NCBI GenBank assembly: GCA_913775265.1
Contig: CAJYJH010000093.1
Location: 179,711 to 243,710 of the forward strand
DNA length: 64,000 bases
DNA from: an uncultured Mucilaginibacter sp.
GTDB taxonomy: Bacteria > Bacteroidota > Bacteroidia > Sphingobacteriales > Sphingobacteriaceae
Reading direction: 5' to 3'
Both the position numbers and the translations under genes were made by a program. Every line of letters begins with the position of its first letter. Within the stretch, counting starts at the first letter, position 1. The notes below the pieces were generated by a model. It saw nothing but the letters and a program-made list of their open reading frames with translations, was not told the DNA's origin and made no database searches. This document shows, piece by piece, positions 25,259-34,223 of the stretch.

Positions 25259-26893
25259 ATGGCAAAACAAGTTAAATACAACGTTGAAGCACGCGATGCT
25301 CTGAAACGTGGTGTGGATATTTTGGCTAATGCAGTTAAAGTAACCTTAGGTCCTAAAGGTCGTAACGTAATTATCGACAAAAAATTTGGTTCTCCTGCTA
25401 TTACTAAAGACGGTGTAACTGTAGCTAAAGAAATCGAACTGAAAGATTCTTTAGAAAACATGGGTGCACAAATGGTTAAAGAAGTAGCTTCTAAAACTGC
25501 TGATATTGCAGGTGATGGTACTACTACGGCTACCGTTTTAGCACAAGCTATTGTTACTGCAGGTATTAAAAACGTTGCTGCCGGTGCAAATCCAATGGAT
25601 TTAAAACGCGGTATTGACAAAGCTGTTGCTGCAGTTGTTGCCAACTTAAAAGAGCAATCTCAAACTGTAGGCGAAGACAATAACAAAATTAAACAAGTTG
25701 CTACTATCTCTGCTAACAACGACGAAGTAATCGGTACCCTGATTGCTGACGCGATGGGCAAAGTAGGTAAAGACGGTGTAATTACTGTTGAAGAAGCTAA
25801 AGGTACTGAAACTGAAGTTAAAACTGTAGAAGGTATGCAGTTTGACCGTGGTTACCTTTCTCCGTACTTTGTAACCAACGCCGATAAAATGGAAGCAGAA
25901 CTGGATAACCCTTATATCCTGATCTACGACAAAAAGATTTCTTCGATGAAGGAATTGCTTCCAATTTTGGAAAAGCAAGTACAAACCGGCAAACCTTTAG
26001 TGATTATTTCTGAAGATTTAGACGGCGAAGCTTTAGCTACTTTGGTAGTTAACAAAATTCGTGGTTCACTGAAAGTAGCTGCTGTTAAAGCTCCTGGTTT
26101 TGGCGATCGTCGTAAAGCTATGCTGGAAGACATTGCTATCTTAACCGGTGGTACTGTAATCTCTGAAGAGCGTGGTTATAAATTAGAAAATGCTGACCTG
26201 AGCTACTTAGGTACTGCTGAGAAAGTAGTTATCGACAAAGATAATACTACGGTAATCAATGGTTTTGGTGATGCTGAAGGCATTAAAGCCCGCGTTAACC
26301 AAATCAAAGCTCAGATTGAAACTACAACATCTGATTACGATAAAGAAAAACTGCAAGAGCGTTTAGCTAAGTTATCAGGTGGTGTAGCTGTATTATATGT
26401 AGGTGCAGCTACCGAAGTTGAAATGAAAGAGAAAAAAGACCGTGTTGACGACGCTTTACACGCAACCCGCGCTGCTGTTGAAGAAGGCATTGTTGCTGGT
26501 GGTGGTGTAGCTTTCATCCGTGCCGTTGCTGCCTTAGGCGATTTGCAAGGTGCTAACGAAGATGAAAAAACCGGTATCCAAATCATCAAACGTGCTATCG
26601 AAGAGCCATTACGTCAAATCTGTGAAAACGCAGGTATCGAAGGTTCTATCGTAGTACAAAAAGTAAAAGAAGGCAGTGCTGACTTTGGTTACAACGCACG
26701 TGCTGACCGTTACGAAAACCTGATTGGCGCTGGTGTTATCGATCCTACTAAAGTATCTCGTGTAGCTTTAGAAAACGCTGCTTCTATTTCATCAATGTTG
26801 TTAACTACCGAGTGTGTGTTAGCCGATGATCCGGAAGAAGAGAAAGCTGGCGCCGGCGCCCCTCCAATGGGTGGCATGGGCGGTATGATGTAA
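25259..26893 (+). CDS. groL: Chaperonin GroEL
   Basis: A 544-residue Hsp60 with all family blocks: KVTLGPKGRNVIIDKKFG, DGVTVAKEIEL, the ATPase signature AGDGTTTATVLAQAI (about 85-99), AVEEGIVAGGGVAF (about 406-419), and the Gly/Met tail PPMGGMGGMM. It folds cytosolic proteins with GroES. It is preceded by groES and followed by a strong terminator. Confidence 0.98.
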   Translation: MAKQVKYNVEARDALKRGVDILANAVKVTLGPKGRNVIIDKKFGSPAITKDGVTVAKEIELKDSLENMGAQMVKEVASKTADIAGDGTTTATVLAQAIVTAGIKNVAAGANPMDLKRGIDKAVAAVVANLKEQSQTVGEDNNKIKQVATISANNDEVIGTLIADAMGKVGKDGVITVEEAKGTETEVKTVEGMQFDRGYLSPYFVTNADKMEAELDNPYILIYDKKISSMKELLPILEKQVQTGKPLVIISEDLDGEALATLVVNKIRGSLKVAAVKAPGFGDRRKAMLEDIAILTGGTVISEERGYKLENADLSYLGTAEKVVIDKDNTTVINGFGDAEGIKARVNQIKAQIETTTSDYDKEKLQERLAKLSGGVAVLYVGAATEVEMKEKKDRVDDALHATRAAVEEGIVAGGGVAFIRAVAALGDLQGANEDEKTGIQIIKRAIEEPLRQICENAGIEGSIVVQKVKEGSADFGYNARADRYENLIGAGVIDPTKVSRVALENAASISSMLLTTECVLADDPEEEKAGAGAPPMGGMGGMM

Positions 26894-26925
26894 TCAACAT
26901 CAATATCAAAATAATATACACCATA

Positions 26926-26965
26926 GAAACCCTGTCTGATTTATTAGACAGGGTTTCTTGTTTTT
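26926..26965 (+). terminator. Rho-independent terminator after groL
   Basis: Perfect 12-bp stem GAAACCCTGTCT / AGACAGGGTTTC with an 8-base loop, followed by TTGTTTTT. Confidence 0.92.
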
Positions 26966-27005
26966 AAAACTGTTTTTTTACGCAAAATCGTTGTTTAGGT
27001 TGTTT

Positions 27006-27062
27006 TTAGTTAATCAAATGATTAACTAATGACACATTTTAGTATAATCTACTTTATTTTTG
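27006..27062 (+). promoter_or_regulatory. 22-bp palindrome and -7 box in the groL-DUF58 gap
   Basis: The 424-base gap between groL and the DUF58 gene holds a perfect 11-bp inverted repeat, TTAGTTAATCA and TGATTAACTAA with a 2-base spacer (27006-27029). A TATTTTTG box follows at 27055-27062, a good TAnnTTTG match on the plus strand. No gene in the usual size range follows, only a 32-codon ORF at 27120. The pair looks like a regulated promoter for a short transcript. Confidence 0.45.
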
Positions 27063-27119
27063 CATTAAATATTAAATACTCACCACGAGAGGCATATCAT
27101 TTGCAATGTTATCAACATT

Positions 27120-27218
27120 ATGAAACAAATTACCCAAGTGAAGAGACAACTGCAGGCAAGGATATTTGAGTGGGTGATAATCAAAGGTCCGGAGTTGTTT
27201 GTAAGCTTAATGTCCTAA
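27120..27218 (+). CDS. Possible 32-residue small protein
   Basis: ATG at 27120 opens a 32-codon frame ending TAA at 27216-27218, 57 bases downstream of the promoter-like box at 27055. The peptide begins MKQITQVKRQLQARIF and ends GPELFVSLMS, a basic amphipathic start and hydrophobic end. No family is recognised. Chance ORFs of this size are common, so support comes only from the upstream palindrome and -7 box. The transcript could equally be a non-coding RNA. Confidence 0.2.
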   Translation: MKQITQVKRQLQARIFEWVIIKGPELFVSLMS

Positions 27219-27317
27219 CAAAAACGAGTTGGCTTAATGCATTTTAAGCTAAACCACTACATAAATACACCCATCTATATTCAAAGTATTTACACTTTGC
27301 AGGCAAGGTAAGGCAAA

Positions 27318-28664
27318 TTATATTTTTTGTCTTGCCTTTAATTCTAAATAGCGGTTTACCGCACTCACCGTTAAATTTTGTGGCGACGTTAAAATGGACT
27401 GGATGCCATGCTTGGCCAGTTCTTTTACAATCAGCTTTTTGTCGTACGCAAACTTTTCAGCAATCGTTTTAATATAAATACCTTCCACATCAGCAGCAGG
27501 TTGTTGACTCAGCGTTTTTAGTTCGGTGTTTTCAAAAAACACCACTAACAGTAAATGAAAACCGGCTATCTTTCTTAAAAAGGGCAGATGTCTCTGTAAA
27601 GACGACAGGCTTTCGTAATTGGTGAAAAATACCACTAAGCTACGTTGTTTAATTACCCTCCGAACAGTGGTATACAACATCTCCATATTGGTTTCCAGGT
27701 AGCGTGTTTTTTCTTTATACAATACCTCCAGTATTTTATTAATGTGTGCAGGTTTACGCTCGGCAGGTATCACAGCGCCAATTTTTTCGGCAATGGTTAT
27801 GAGTCCGGCCTTATCTTCTTTAAGCAAGGCTACATTAGAGAGTACTAGGCTGGCGTTAATAGCATAATCGAGCAGGCTCAAGCGCTCAAAAGGCATCTTC
27901 ATTACCCTCGATTTATCTATAATACAATAAACCTGCTGCGATTTCTCGTCGGTATAACTATTGGTCATCAAGATGCCATGTCGTGCAGAGGCTTTCCAGT
28001 TGATGGCCCGGTAGTCATCGCCGGGTACATAGTTTTTAATTTGTTCAAACTCGGTGCTATTCCCTAAACGTCTTATCTTTTTGATGCCGATCTCGTTCAG
28101 CCGGTTAGAAATGGCCATCAGTTCGTAATGGCGCATTTGCAAAAATGAAGGGTAAACCGGTAATACCTCTGCTTCTTTAAAATTGTACCGTCGGCTCAGT
28201 AAACCCAATGGCGAACGTGCAAACACCCTAACCAGTCCAAAGTCGTATTCACCTCGTTTTAAAGGTTTTAAAACGTAACTGAGTACTTTGTGCTGACGCG
28301 ATTTTAAATGAGTACTGAACCAAACATCACGTTTTTGAAACTGGTGAGGTATTTCATCAATAACTCCGGCCTGTATAGTAAAAGGATAAAAGTTCTCGAT
28401 GTAAATGCTCAACTCGTTATCATCGCCGTTACTCAATCTTTCGGGCGCCTGGCGGCGTGCAAACACACCGTTGGTAGTGCGGTATAGTAAGAGCAAATCT
28501 GTAAGCACCAGTAACAGGCAAACGCTTAAAAGCACGTAAGGAATAATTCCCAGCCACTCAAAAAAGAAACCGAGCATAAAGCATACACTGCAGCCTATCA
28601 GGGCAGCCCACAAACGGCTGGTTAAAAAAAGATTGGTATAAAACAGGCCGAACAGCTTTTTCAA
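27318..28664 (-). CDS. DUF58 domain-containing protein
   Basis: A 448-residue protein with two N-terminal transmembrane helices (about 13-60), an extracytoplasmic beta-domain, and the DUF58 core. The core is marked by EFEQIKNYVPGDDYRAINWK (about 203-222) and a following vWA-like domain with QQVYCIIDKSRVMKM. In many bacteria DUF58 proteins are encoded beside MoxR ATPases and are thought to be their membrane partners in maturing or assembling envelope proteins. Its ATG is directly adjacent to the moxR stop, and it is the last gene of the minus-strand cluster that begins at 33382. Confidence 0.92.
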   Translation of the reverse strand: MKKLFGLFYTNLFLTSRLWAALIGCSVCFMLGFFFEWLGIIPYVLLSVCLLLVLTDLLLLYRTTNGVFARRQAPERLSNGDDNELSIYIENFYPFTIQAGVIDEIPHQFQKRDVWFSTHLKSRQHKVLSYVLKPLKRGEYDFGLVRVFARSPLGLLSRRYNFKEAEVLPVYPSFLQMRHYELMAISNRLNEIGIKKIRRLGNSTEFEQIKNYVPGDDYRAINWKASARHGILMTNSYTDEKSQQVYCIIDKSRVMKMPFERLSLLDYAINASLVLSNVALLKEDKAGLITIAEKIGAVIPAERKPAHINKILEVLYKEKTRYLETNMEMLYTTVRRVIKQRSLVVFFTNYESLSSLQRHLPFLRKIAGFHLLLVVFFENTELKTLSQQPAADVEGIYIKTIAEKFAYDKKLIVKELAKHGIQSILTSPQNLTVSAVNRYLELKARQKI

Positions 28665-29642
28665 TTAGCGGGGTATTTCAATTTTCTGAATTATCTGAGC
28701 TACAACTTCATCAGGGGTAACACCTTCCATCTCTTTGTCAGGCGTTAGCATAATGCGGTGGCGCAATACGGCCGGTGTAATCCAAATCACATCCTCGGGT
28801 GTTACAAAATCGCGACCTTTCATGGCCGCTAATGCTTTGGCCCCGTTAATAATAGCTAAAGAGGCCCTTGGCGATGCACCCAGATAAAGCGACTTACTGT
28901 TACGGCTTTCATGAACAATTTTGGCCACAAACTCCAGTATCTTAGGCTCCACATACAACTCACGCACCTGCTTACGAATGCTGATGATATCTTGTGCCGA
29001 TAATACAGGCTCAATGTCGTTAAGCTGGTCGGCAGTTTTATGCTGGTGCTGACGGGTCAGGATGGCAATCTCGTCTTCGAGGGTAGGGTATTTTACCTCT
29101 ATTTTAAACAAAAATCGGTCTAACTGAGCTTCGGGCAGGCGATAGGTGCCTTCCTGTTCAACTGGGTTTTGGGTGGCTAAAATCACAAACGGCTCTTGTA
29201 ATGGATAACGTGTGCCGTCAACAGTCACCTGTCGTTCTTCCATCACTTCAAACAAAGCAGCCTGAGTTTTGGCCGGGGCCCGATTTACTTCATCAATCAG
29301 GATGATGTTACCAAACACTGGGCCCTGCTTAAATTCAAACTCAGTAGTTTTGGGGTTGAACACTGCGGTGCCAATCACGTCAGATGGCATTAAATCGGGT
29401 GTGAACTGTATGCGCGAGTATTGCGCGTCAATAGCACGGGATATTAGCTTAGCGGTCAGGGTTTTAGCTACGCCGGGTACGCCTTCAATCAATAAATGGC
29501 CGTCGGCTAATATGCCGGCAATCAATAGCTCCACAGTTTCCTGTTGGCCAACTACAATTTGACCAATGGCGGTTTTCATCAATTCAACCGCCTGGCTCAG
29601 TTTGCTCAAATCGGTTCGTTGTTCAAATATTTCTTCTTCCAT
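28665..29642 (-). CDS. MoxR family AAA+ ATPase
   Basis: A 325-residue AAA+ ATPase of the MoxR type. Walker A is seen in LIEGVPGVAKTLTAK (about 52-66), Walker B with sensor in ILIDEVNRAPAKTQAALFEV, and sensor 1 in ILATQNPVEQEGTYRLPEAQ; the helix-2 insert and lid domain are also typical. MoxR ATPases act as chaperones for the insertion of cofactors or assembly of vWA-domain proteins; the DUF58 protein encoded next door is the expected partner. It lies stop-to-start with both neighbours (28664/28665 and 29642/29643). Confidence 0.95.
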   Translation of the reverse strand: MEEEIFEQRTDLSKLSQAVELMKTAIGQIVVGQQETVELLIAGILADGHLLIEGVPGVAKTLTAKLISRAIDAQYSRIQFTPDLMPSDVIGTAVFNPKTTEFEFKQGPVFGNIILIDEVNRAPAKTQAALFEVMEERQVTVDGTRYPLQEPFVILATQNPVEQEGTYRLPEAQLDRFLFKIEVKYPTLEDEIAILTRQHQHKTADQLNDIEPVLSAQDIISIRKQVRELYVEPKILEFVAKIVHESRNSKSLYLGASPRASLAIINGAKALAAMKGRDFVTPEDVIWITPAVLRHRIMLTPDKEMEGVTPDEVVAQIIQKIEIPR

Positions 29643-30815
29643 TTATTTACCTGATAGGGAATAAAATTTTTCGATAGCGTTATTCAGTGCAATCAGTTCC
29701 TGGTCGGTTACTTTTTGCTGCACATGTGTATAATTAATAAGGTTGACAAGCTCTTTAACAAATTGATGATCTAAGCCCGTTTTCTTCTCTAACGACTCCG
29801 TAAATTCTTTGTCAAGCTTACTGGTTTTAAGATAGTATCGCGTGCGCCAGTGCTCCAATAGATAGGTGATTTTTTTATGGGCAATATTGCTGTTATCGCG
29901 CCGCTCATAATACACCTGGCCAACCACGGTAACAAAATCAAGCGTATTGTTTTGTAAATGCTCAATAACTGGAATAATGCGCTGCCTGCGTTTTACTTCG
30001 TAAATAATATAAAGCAGTGCAGTTAACAGCATCAGCGAATAGGCCCAGCGTAAGTTATCATGAGCAAATATTACCCGCAACGGCGATTTATCTTCGGGAA
30101 TATCTTGGTTTTGGTAGTGATCCCAATACAGCGTTGTATTGGCCGGCAAATAGGAGAGTGCCTTGGCTGCATAATCTGCTCCATCCGGTGTAAGCAAACT
30201 GTAATTGGTAAACAGCTGGGGGGTGGCACTGATGTACAGGTGGCCCTTACCCAACGGGTATTGTAAGTAATTGGCGTGTGCTAAAGAATTACTGCCCAAT
30301 ACAACTGCTTTGGCGGTATCAAAACGACTAAAATACTGGCTGGTTAAGTCGCGCTGAAAACGGTAATTTTTTGGACGCCTGAGCTGAGGATTAACAAAGT
30401 TGATAGGGGTATTATTCTTTTCAAATTCGGCCTGGGTTTTAAACCGAAGGGTGTCGGGTAAATGTCCCTGCCAAACAAAGGCTGTCATAAACACATTGTT
30501 CCCGGCTTTAACAAATTTAAAAAGTTCGTTTACATCAGTCTTGCTTAAATTAATGGTTTTTGCAATAATAAAGTAATTACCCTTTACACCGGTTTGATGG
30601 AGGGCGTTATATAAAGGGGCGTTAGTTTGAACCTTTGTACTGTTCGGGTATAAGCTCTCTAACTGCTGATACAATACATAAGTGCCAAACGGAATTTTAT
30701 CTTCATAATAAAGTGTAGGCTGCCAGCTAACAGGCGCCGGTTTATTATACTGCGCTACTAAATAAACTACAAGCAACAGTGTGCCAATGAGGGTGATGAT
30801 TTTAAAATCCTTCAT
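29643..30815 (-). CDS. DUF4350 domain-containing membrane protein
   Basis: A 390-residue protein: N-terminal transmembrane helix (about 6-22), an extracytoplasmic alpha/beta (ThuA/GATase-like) domain typical of DUF4350 with KIPFGTYVLYQQLESLYP (about 41-58), and a second transmembrane helix (about 258-275). A C-terminal cytoplasmic helical domain follows. It is a standard member of MoxR-DUF58-DUF4129 clusters, function unknown. Its start overlaps the end of the DUF4129 gene by 4 bases, and it abuts moxR, so translation is coupled. Confidence 0.85.
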   Translation of the reverse strand: MKDFKIITLIGTLLLVVYLVAQYNKPAPVSWQPTLYYEDKIPFGTYVLYQQLESLYPNSTKVQTNAPLYNALHQTGVKGNYFIIAKTINLSKTDVNELFKFVKAGNNVFMTAFVWQGHLPDTLRFKTQAEFEKNNTPINFVNPQLRRPKNYRFQRDLTSQYFSRFDTAKAVVLGSNSLAHANYLQYPLGKGHLYISATPQLFTNYSLLTPDGADYAAKALSYLPANTTLYWDHYQNQDIPEDKSPLRVIFAHDNLRWAYSLMLLTALLYIIYEVKRRQRIIPVIEHLQNNTLDFVTVVGQVYYERRDNSNIAHKKITYLLEHWRTRYYLKTSKLDKEFTESLEKKTGLDHQFVKELVNLINYTHVQQKVTDQELIALNNAIEKFYSLSGK

Positions 30816-31540
30816 GCCAGCGTTTGCTTAAAGTTACTGAACAGCGTTTTAATGTTTTGAAACCCCTGACTGTTGATGGCAAACTCGCCGTACCATACAA
30901 ACTCAAATTGTCGGGTAAGTACAGCAAAAGCTTCGCGCTGATTAGGATTGGTCAACTCGTTCACATAGGCAGCATTGGTTTTATCTATCTGCCAGTTTAT
31001 TAATTGAGCATCGCTCAATTGTTTAAGGCATCTTAAATATAATAACCTTACTGCTAAGCGATAGTTGTGCTGAGCGATAGCCTGATCAATGTTTAAATCA
31101 AAATCTATCTCGTGTATGTTTTCGAGCGTTTCGGTGAATGGTATGCTTGCATCGGCTGATTTTCGTTTAATCAAACCTCGTATATCCACCCCGGCCAATT
31201 TTAAGATAATAAATACAATGGCTGCTACACCCAAAGAAATGAATAAATACTTTAAGAAAATAAAAAACCAGCGCATGCCTATGCCCCTTGGTGCATCTAC
31301 GCCATCAAATAAATGCCAGAACCACCGCCAAAACCTCGACCATAACGATGGACCGGATGGTTCGCTGTTGTACTGAAATTGCGGTTTTTGTTTGAGCCGG
31401 GCTAGCTCAGCATCATCAAAGTGCTTGATCTGTACTACGCTGCTGTCGTTGTGCAATACAGCCTTAACCATTACCGGCTTACCAGCCCAAGCGTAGCAGC
31501 TTAATAACAACAAAATGATGAAGGAGTAAATAAAACGCAT
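30812..31540 (-). CDS. DUF4129 domain-containing membrane protein
   Basis: A 242-residue protein with a signal peptide (about 1-19), a short extracytoplasmic stretch, one transmembrane helix (about 93-112) and a C-terminal cytoplasmic domain. The domain's DQAIAQHNYRLAVRLLYLRC (about 153-172) and following helices match DUF4129, a domain seen beside transglutaminase-like and MoxR/DUF58 proteins. Role unknown; inferred to be part of the same membrane complex. Four-base overlap with the DUF4350 gene; two bases after the preceding membrane gene. Confidence 0.83.
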   Translation of the reverse strand: MRFIYSFIILLLLSCYAWAGKPVMVKAVLHNDSSVVQIKHFDDAELARLKQKPQFQYNSEPSGPSLWSRFWRWFWHLFDGVDAPRGIGMRWFFIFLKYLFISLGVAAIVFIILKLAGVDIRGLIKRKSADASIPFTETLENIHEIDFDLNIDQAIAQHNYRLAVRLLYLRCLKQLSDAQLINWQIDKTNAAYVNELTNPNQREAFAVLTRQFEFVWYGEFAINSQGFQNIKTLFSNFKQTLA

Positions 31541-31542
31541 AC

Positions 31543-32436
31543 TTAATACTCTTCGGCAGGTAAATGGCTGTCGGGCGAGTTGCTACCAAATTGGTTGATA
31601 CGATCCATTAGTCCCGAACTTTCTTTGATTTCGTTTAAATTACAATAGCAAAATCCTAAAGCTACCAATGGAAGTACATAAAGCAGTTGGGCCATTTGCT
31701 GAACCAAACCCACAATAATGGCAAGCGGTACCGATGTAGATGCCGTGTTTTTACCATGAGTTAAGGCGTTTACGATAGTGATTATAAAACTGGGGAATGC
31801 AAAAATCAGGGACGCAAAAGAAACAATAATCGTCATAACGAATAGTGTGCCGAAGGTAGCCCACCAGTTATTTTTAATAAGATTGAAGCTCCGGCTAAAT
31901 GAGTATCCAAAACTTGCGTTTTCGAAAATCATGATCGGAAATACCAAACCGAAAATAGGATACACGTAAATGCCTGGAATAACACAGGCCAGCGTGGCAA
32001 CTACCAGTAAAACGGTGAGCAGAATGGCCGCTGTTAACACGCGGAAAAAATAATATTTAATGTAGCCCCAAACTTCCTCGTTTGTAGGCGCAGCATTTCC
32101 TTTCTGCTTATACAAAGCCATATAGCTAATCACTGTGGTAATCATCAATGTGTAGCTTAGCATCATAAAAAGTATCGACAGAAAAAACTCTACACCAAAA
32201 CGGTCGGAAACGGTATCAAAAGTTTGATAGTTATTTTCGAAAATATGCTTTTGCATATCTAAAACTTTAACCTGCTGCAACGCATAGGTAGTTGCTGTAG
32301 CGATAATGAAGAGGCCGCAAAAAGTGATTACCGTTGTAAATAGAGGTTTAAAATTTTGCTTAATAAAAGTAAAGCTGTCGCTAACAATCTCTCCTAAATC
32401 ACGGGCTTTAGCTAATTCAATTTTCGGTTGTTGCAT
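31543..32436 (-). CDS. Polytopic membrane protein of MoxR/SpoIIM cluster
   Basis: A 297-residue protein with about six transmembrane helices, an N-terminal amphipathic region (LGEIVSDSFTFIKQNFKPLF, about 14-33) and an internal repeat of that pattern (FSRSFNLIKNNWWATFG). This resembles the membrane domain found in YciC/DUF975 and glycerophosphodiester phosphodiesterase proteins, but without any catalytic domain. Function unknown. Its start overlaps the spoIIM-like gene by 20 bases, showing tight coupling. Confidence 0.7.
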   Translation of the reverse strand: MQQPKIELAKARDLGEIVSDSFTFIKQNFKPLFTTVITFCGLFIIATATTYALQQVKVLDMQKHIFENNYQTFDTVSDRFGVEFFLSILFMMLSYTLMITTVISYMALYKQKGNAAPTNEEVWGYIKYYFFRVLTAAILLTVLLVVATLACVIPGIYVYPIFGLVFPIMIFENASFGYSFSRSFNLIKNNWWATFGTLFVMTIIVSFASLIFAFPSFIITIVNALTHGKNTASTSVPLAIIVGLVQQMAQLLYVLPLVALGFCYCNLNEIKESSGLMDRINQFGSNSPDSHLPAEEY

Positions 32437-33382
32437 TTAAGGTTTTGTTGTTAAATAATCGGTTTGGATAAATGATAACGTACCAGATAATAAAGGTTAA
32501 TGATGAACTCAAAATAAGCAAACTCAACCAAAGGGGCATTTCGGTGTGCCGGGTAATAAAGCTTTCAAAAAAAGCAGCAACAATAAATATGGGCACCAAG
32601 CCAATAACGATCTTCATGCCATCTTTGGCTCCGCGTTTAAATGACGTAAAACGATTATACGTGCCCGGAAATAGTAAGCTGTTGCCCAATACCAATCCGG
32701 CGCCACCAGCTATAATGATAGATGATATCTCGAGCGTGCCATGTATCCAGATGACTAATATGGATTGCCATCCTAAGCCTTTGCTAAAAAAGAAATACTC
32801 GAATGAACCTAACATTACGCCGTTTCTGAACAGATAGTAAACCGTCCCAATTGACCCAAAAACACCGGCCACAAAAGTTACGAACGATACAAAAATATTA
32901 TTACTGCCAATAGCAAAAAACATCAGAAACGCATCTTGCGATTTATAAACACCAAACGGGTCGCCTTTAGCAATATTTTCATTGGTCATGTTTACATAAG
33001 CAGGCCCAAGTATAATCTGCAAAAAATCCGTATCGTATTTCGCTGATAATATGCCTACCAGGCAGAATAACACAAAAAACAGAAAGGCATATAATAGCTG
33101 CTTTTGATAAGTTTTAAATAGCAGCGGCAATTCGTACAGCCAAAATAATTTGAAGCGGCTGCTTTTTACCTTTTTGTTTTTGTAGATAGACTGATGCAGG
33201 GTAGCGGCCAGTCCGTTAAGATAAGCCGTGGTTTTTGACTTAGGGTAAAAAGTTTTGGCGTAGGCCAAGTCGTCTGTTATTTGTATAAAACGGTCGGCCA
33301 GCTCATCAGGGGTACCTTTTGCACCATCTTCAAAGCTTTTCCATTTGGCTGTGTTTTGCTTAACAAATAAGGGTTCGCGCAT
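32417..33382 (-). CDS. Stage II sporulation protein M-like membrane protein
   Basis: A 321-residue SpoIIM family protein with a long cytoplasmic N-terminal helical region (1-90) and about five transmembrane helices. The family signature is seen in FFSKGLGWQSILVIWIHGTLE and the following EISSIIIAGGAGLVLG. The organism type does not sporulate; SpoIIM-like proteins in Bacteroidota are encoded next to RDD and MoxR genes and have no known role. First gene of the six-gene minus-strand operon; 93 bases separate it from the divergent RDD gene. Confidence 0.88.
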   Translation of the reverse strand: MREPLFVKQNTAKWKSFEDGAKGTPDELADRFIQITDDLAYAKTFYPKSKTTAYLNGLAATLHQSIYKNKKVKSSRFKLFWLYELPLLFKTYQKQLLYAFLFFVLFCLVGILSAKYDTDFLQIILGPAYVNMTNENIAKGDPFGVYKSQDAFLMFFAIGSNNIFVSFVTFVAGVFGSIGTVYYLFRNGVMLGSFEYFFFSKGLGWQSILVIWIHGTLEISSIIIAGGAGLVLGNSLLFPGTYNRFTSFKRGAKDGMKIVIGLVPIFIVAAFFESFITRHTEMPLWLSLLILSSSLTFIIWYVIIYPNRLFNNKTLNATTEN

Positions 33383-33442
33383 GGCTTAGGTTAATTGTAA
33401 AAACCGGCTTAAAATAGCGAGAAAAATAATAGCTTTCAATGA

Positions 33443-33470
33443 TTGTAAACCGATTTGAATAATATATTTG
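33443..33470 (+). promoter_or_regulatory. Promoter of the RDD gene
   Basis: TTG at 33443-33445, 17 bases, then TATATTTG at 33463-33470, an ideal Bacteroidota TTG-N17-TAnnTTTG promoter. The box ends 5 bases before the ATG at 33476, implying a nearly leaderless mRNA. Confidence 0.75.
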
Positions 33471-33475
33471 TTAGC

Positions 33476-34219
33476 ATGCAAACCATAACCGTACACACCT
33501 CGCAAAATATTGATATTGATTATGAAGTAGCCGATTTAGGCGACCGCGTGTTGGCTCGGCTTATTGATGGTTGCCTTTTTGTTTTACTTATTATCTTATG
33601 TGGTATATTAGTTATTATCGCTGGTGGTTATGAAAGTTTGAGCAACCTCATGGTATTAATCGGCATTATCGTGTATGCATCGATGTATGTTTTCTATGAT
33701 CTGATTTGCGAGATATTTATGAACGGGCAAAGCATTGGTAAACGGGTACGTAAAATTAAGGTAATAAGCTTAGATGGTGCGCAACCTACCGTTGGGCAAT
33801 ATTTGCTGCGTTGGTTATTCCGTATAGTTGATTTTACGTTTACTTCCAGTTTGTGTGGTTTAATTACAGTGGCGGTATCAGATAAGAAACAGCGGGTAGG
33901 TGATATGGTGGCCGGAACTACTTTAATTAAAACGGAACCGCGTACTCAGATGGATAAGATAGCTTTTACTTCTGCCGATCTTAATTACGAACCCGTGTAT
34001 ACTGAGGTATCTCAATTAAACGACCGGGAAGTAGAACTGATACACGAAGTGATACAAACTTACAGGCAAACAGGAAATACGGTTGTAGTATTTAATATGG
34101 CTCAAAAGATATCTGAACATTTACGGATTCAACCCAAACCAGAGATGGATAGCCTCCAATTTTTACATACTATAATTAAAGATTACAATCATATCATCTC
34201 ACAGGAAACAACGCTTTAA
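33476..34219 (+). CDS. RDD family membrane protein
   Basis: A 247-residue protein with an N-terminal beta-hairpin segment (TVHTSQNIDIDYEVADLGDR, about 4-23) leading to the RDD domain. The domain has LGDRVLARLIDG with the Arg and Asp of the family, transmembrane helices at about 29-50 and 55-78, then GQSIGKRVRKIKV and the third helix region, with a cytoplasmic helical C-terminus. RDD proteins are small transport-like or accessory membrane proteins. ATG 33476 is used since it follows the -7 box; an upstream TTG lies between the -33 and -7 elements. It is divergent from spoIIM and belongs to the MoxR cluster. Confidence 0.9.
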   Translation: MQTITVHTSQNIDIDYEVADLGDRVLARLIDGCLFVLLIILCGILVIIAGGYESLSNLMVLIGIIVYASMYVFYDLICEIFMNGQSIGKRVRKIKVISLDGAQPTVGQYLLRWLFRIVDFTFTSSLCGLITVAVSDKKQRVGDMVAGTTLIKTEPRTQMDKIAFTSADLNYEPVYTEVSQLNDREVELIHEVIQTYRQTGNTVVVFNMAQKISEHLRIQPKPEMDSLQFLHTIIKDYNHIISQETTL

Positions 34220-34223
34220 CAAT

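Noticed and set aside
27302..27338. Hairpin AAGGCAA/TTGCCTT at the end of the DUF58 gene as a terminator
   Set aside because: Only 7 bp, overlaps the stop codon, and has no T-tract on the minus strand.
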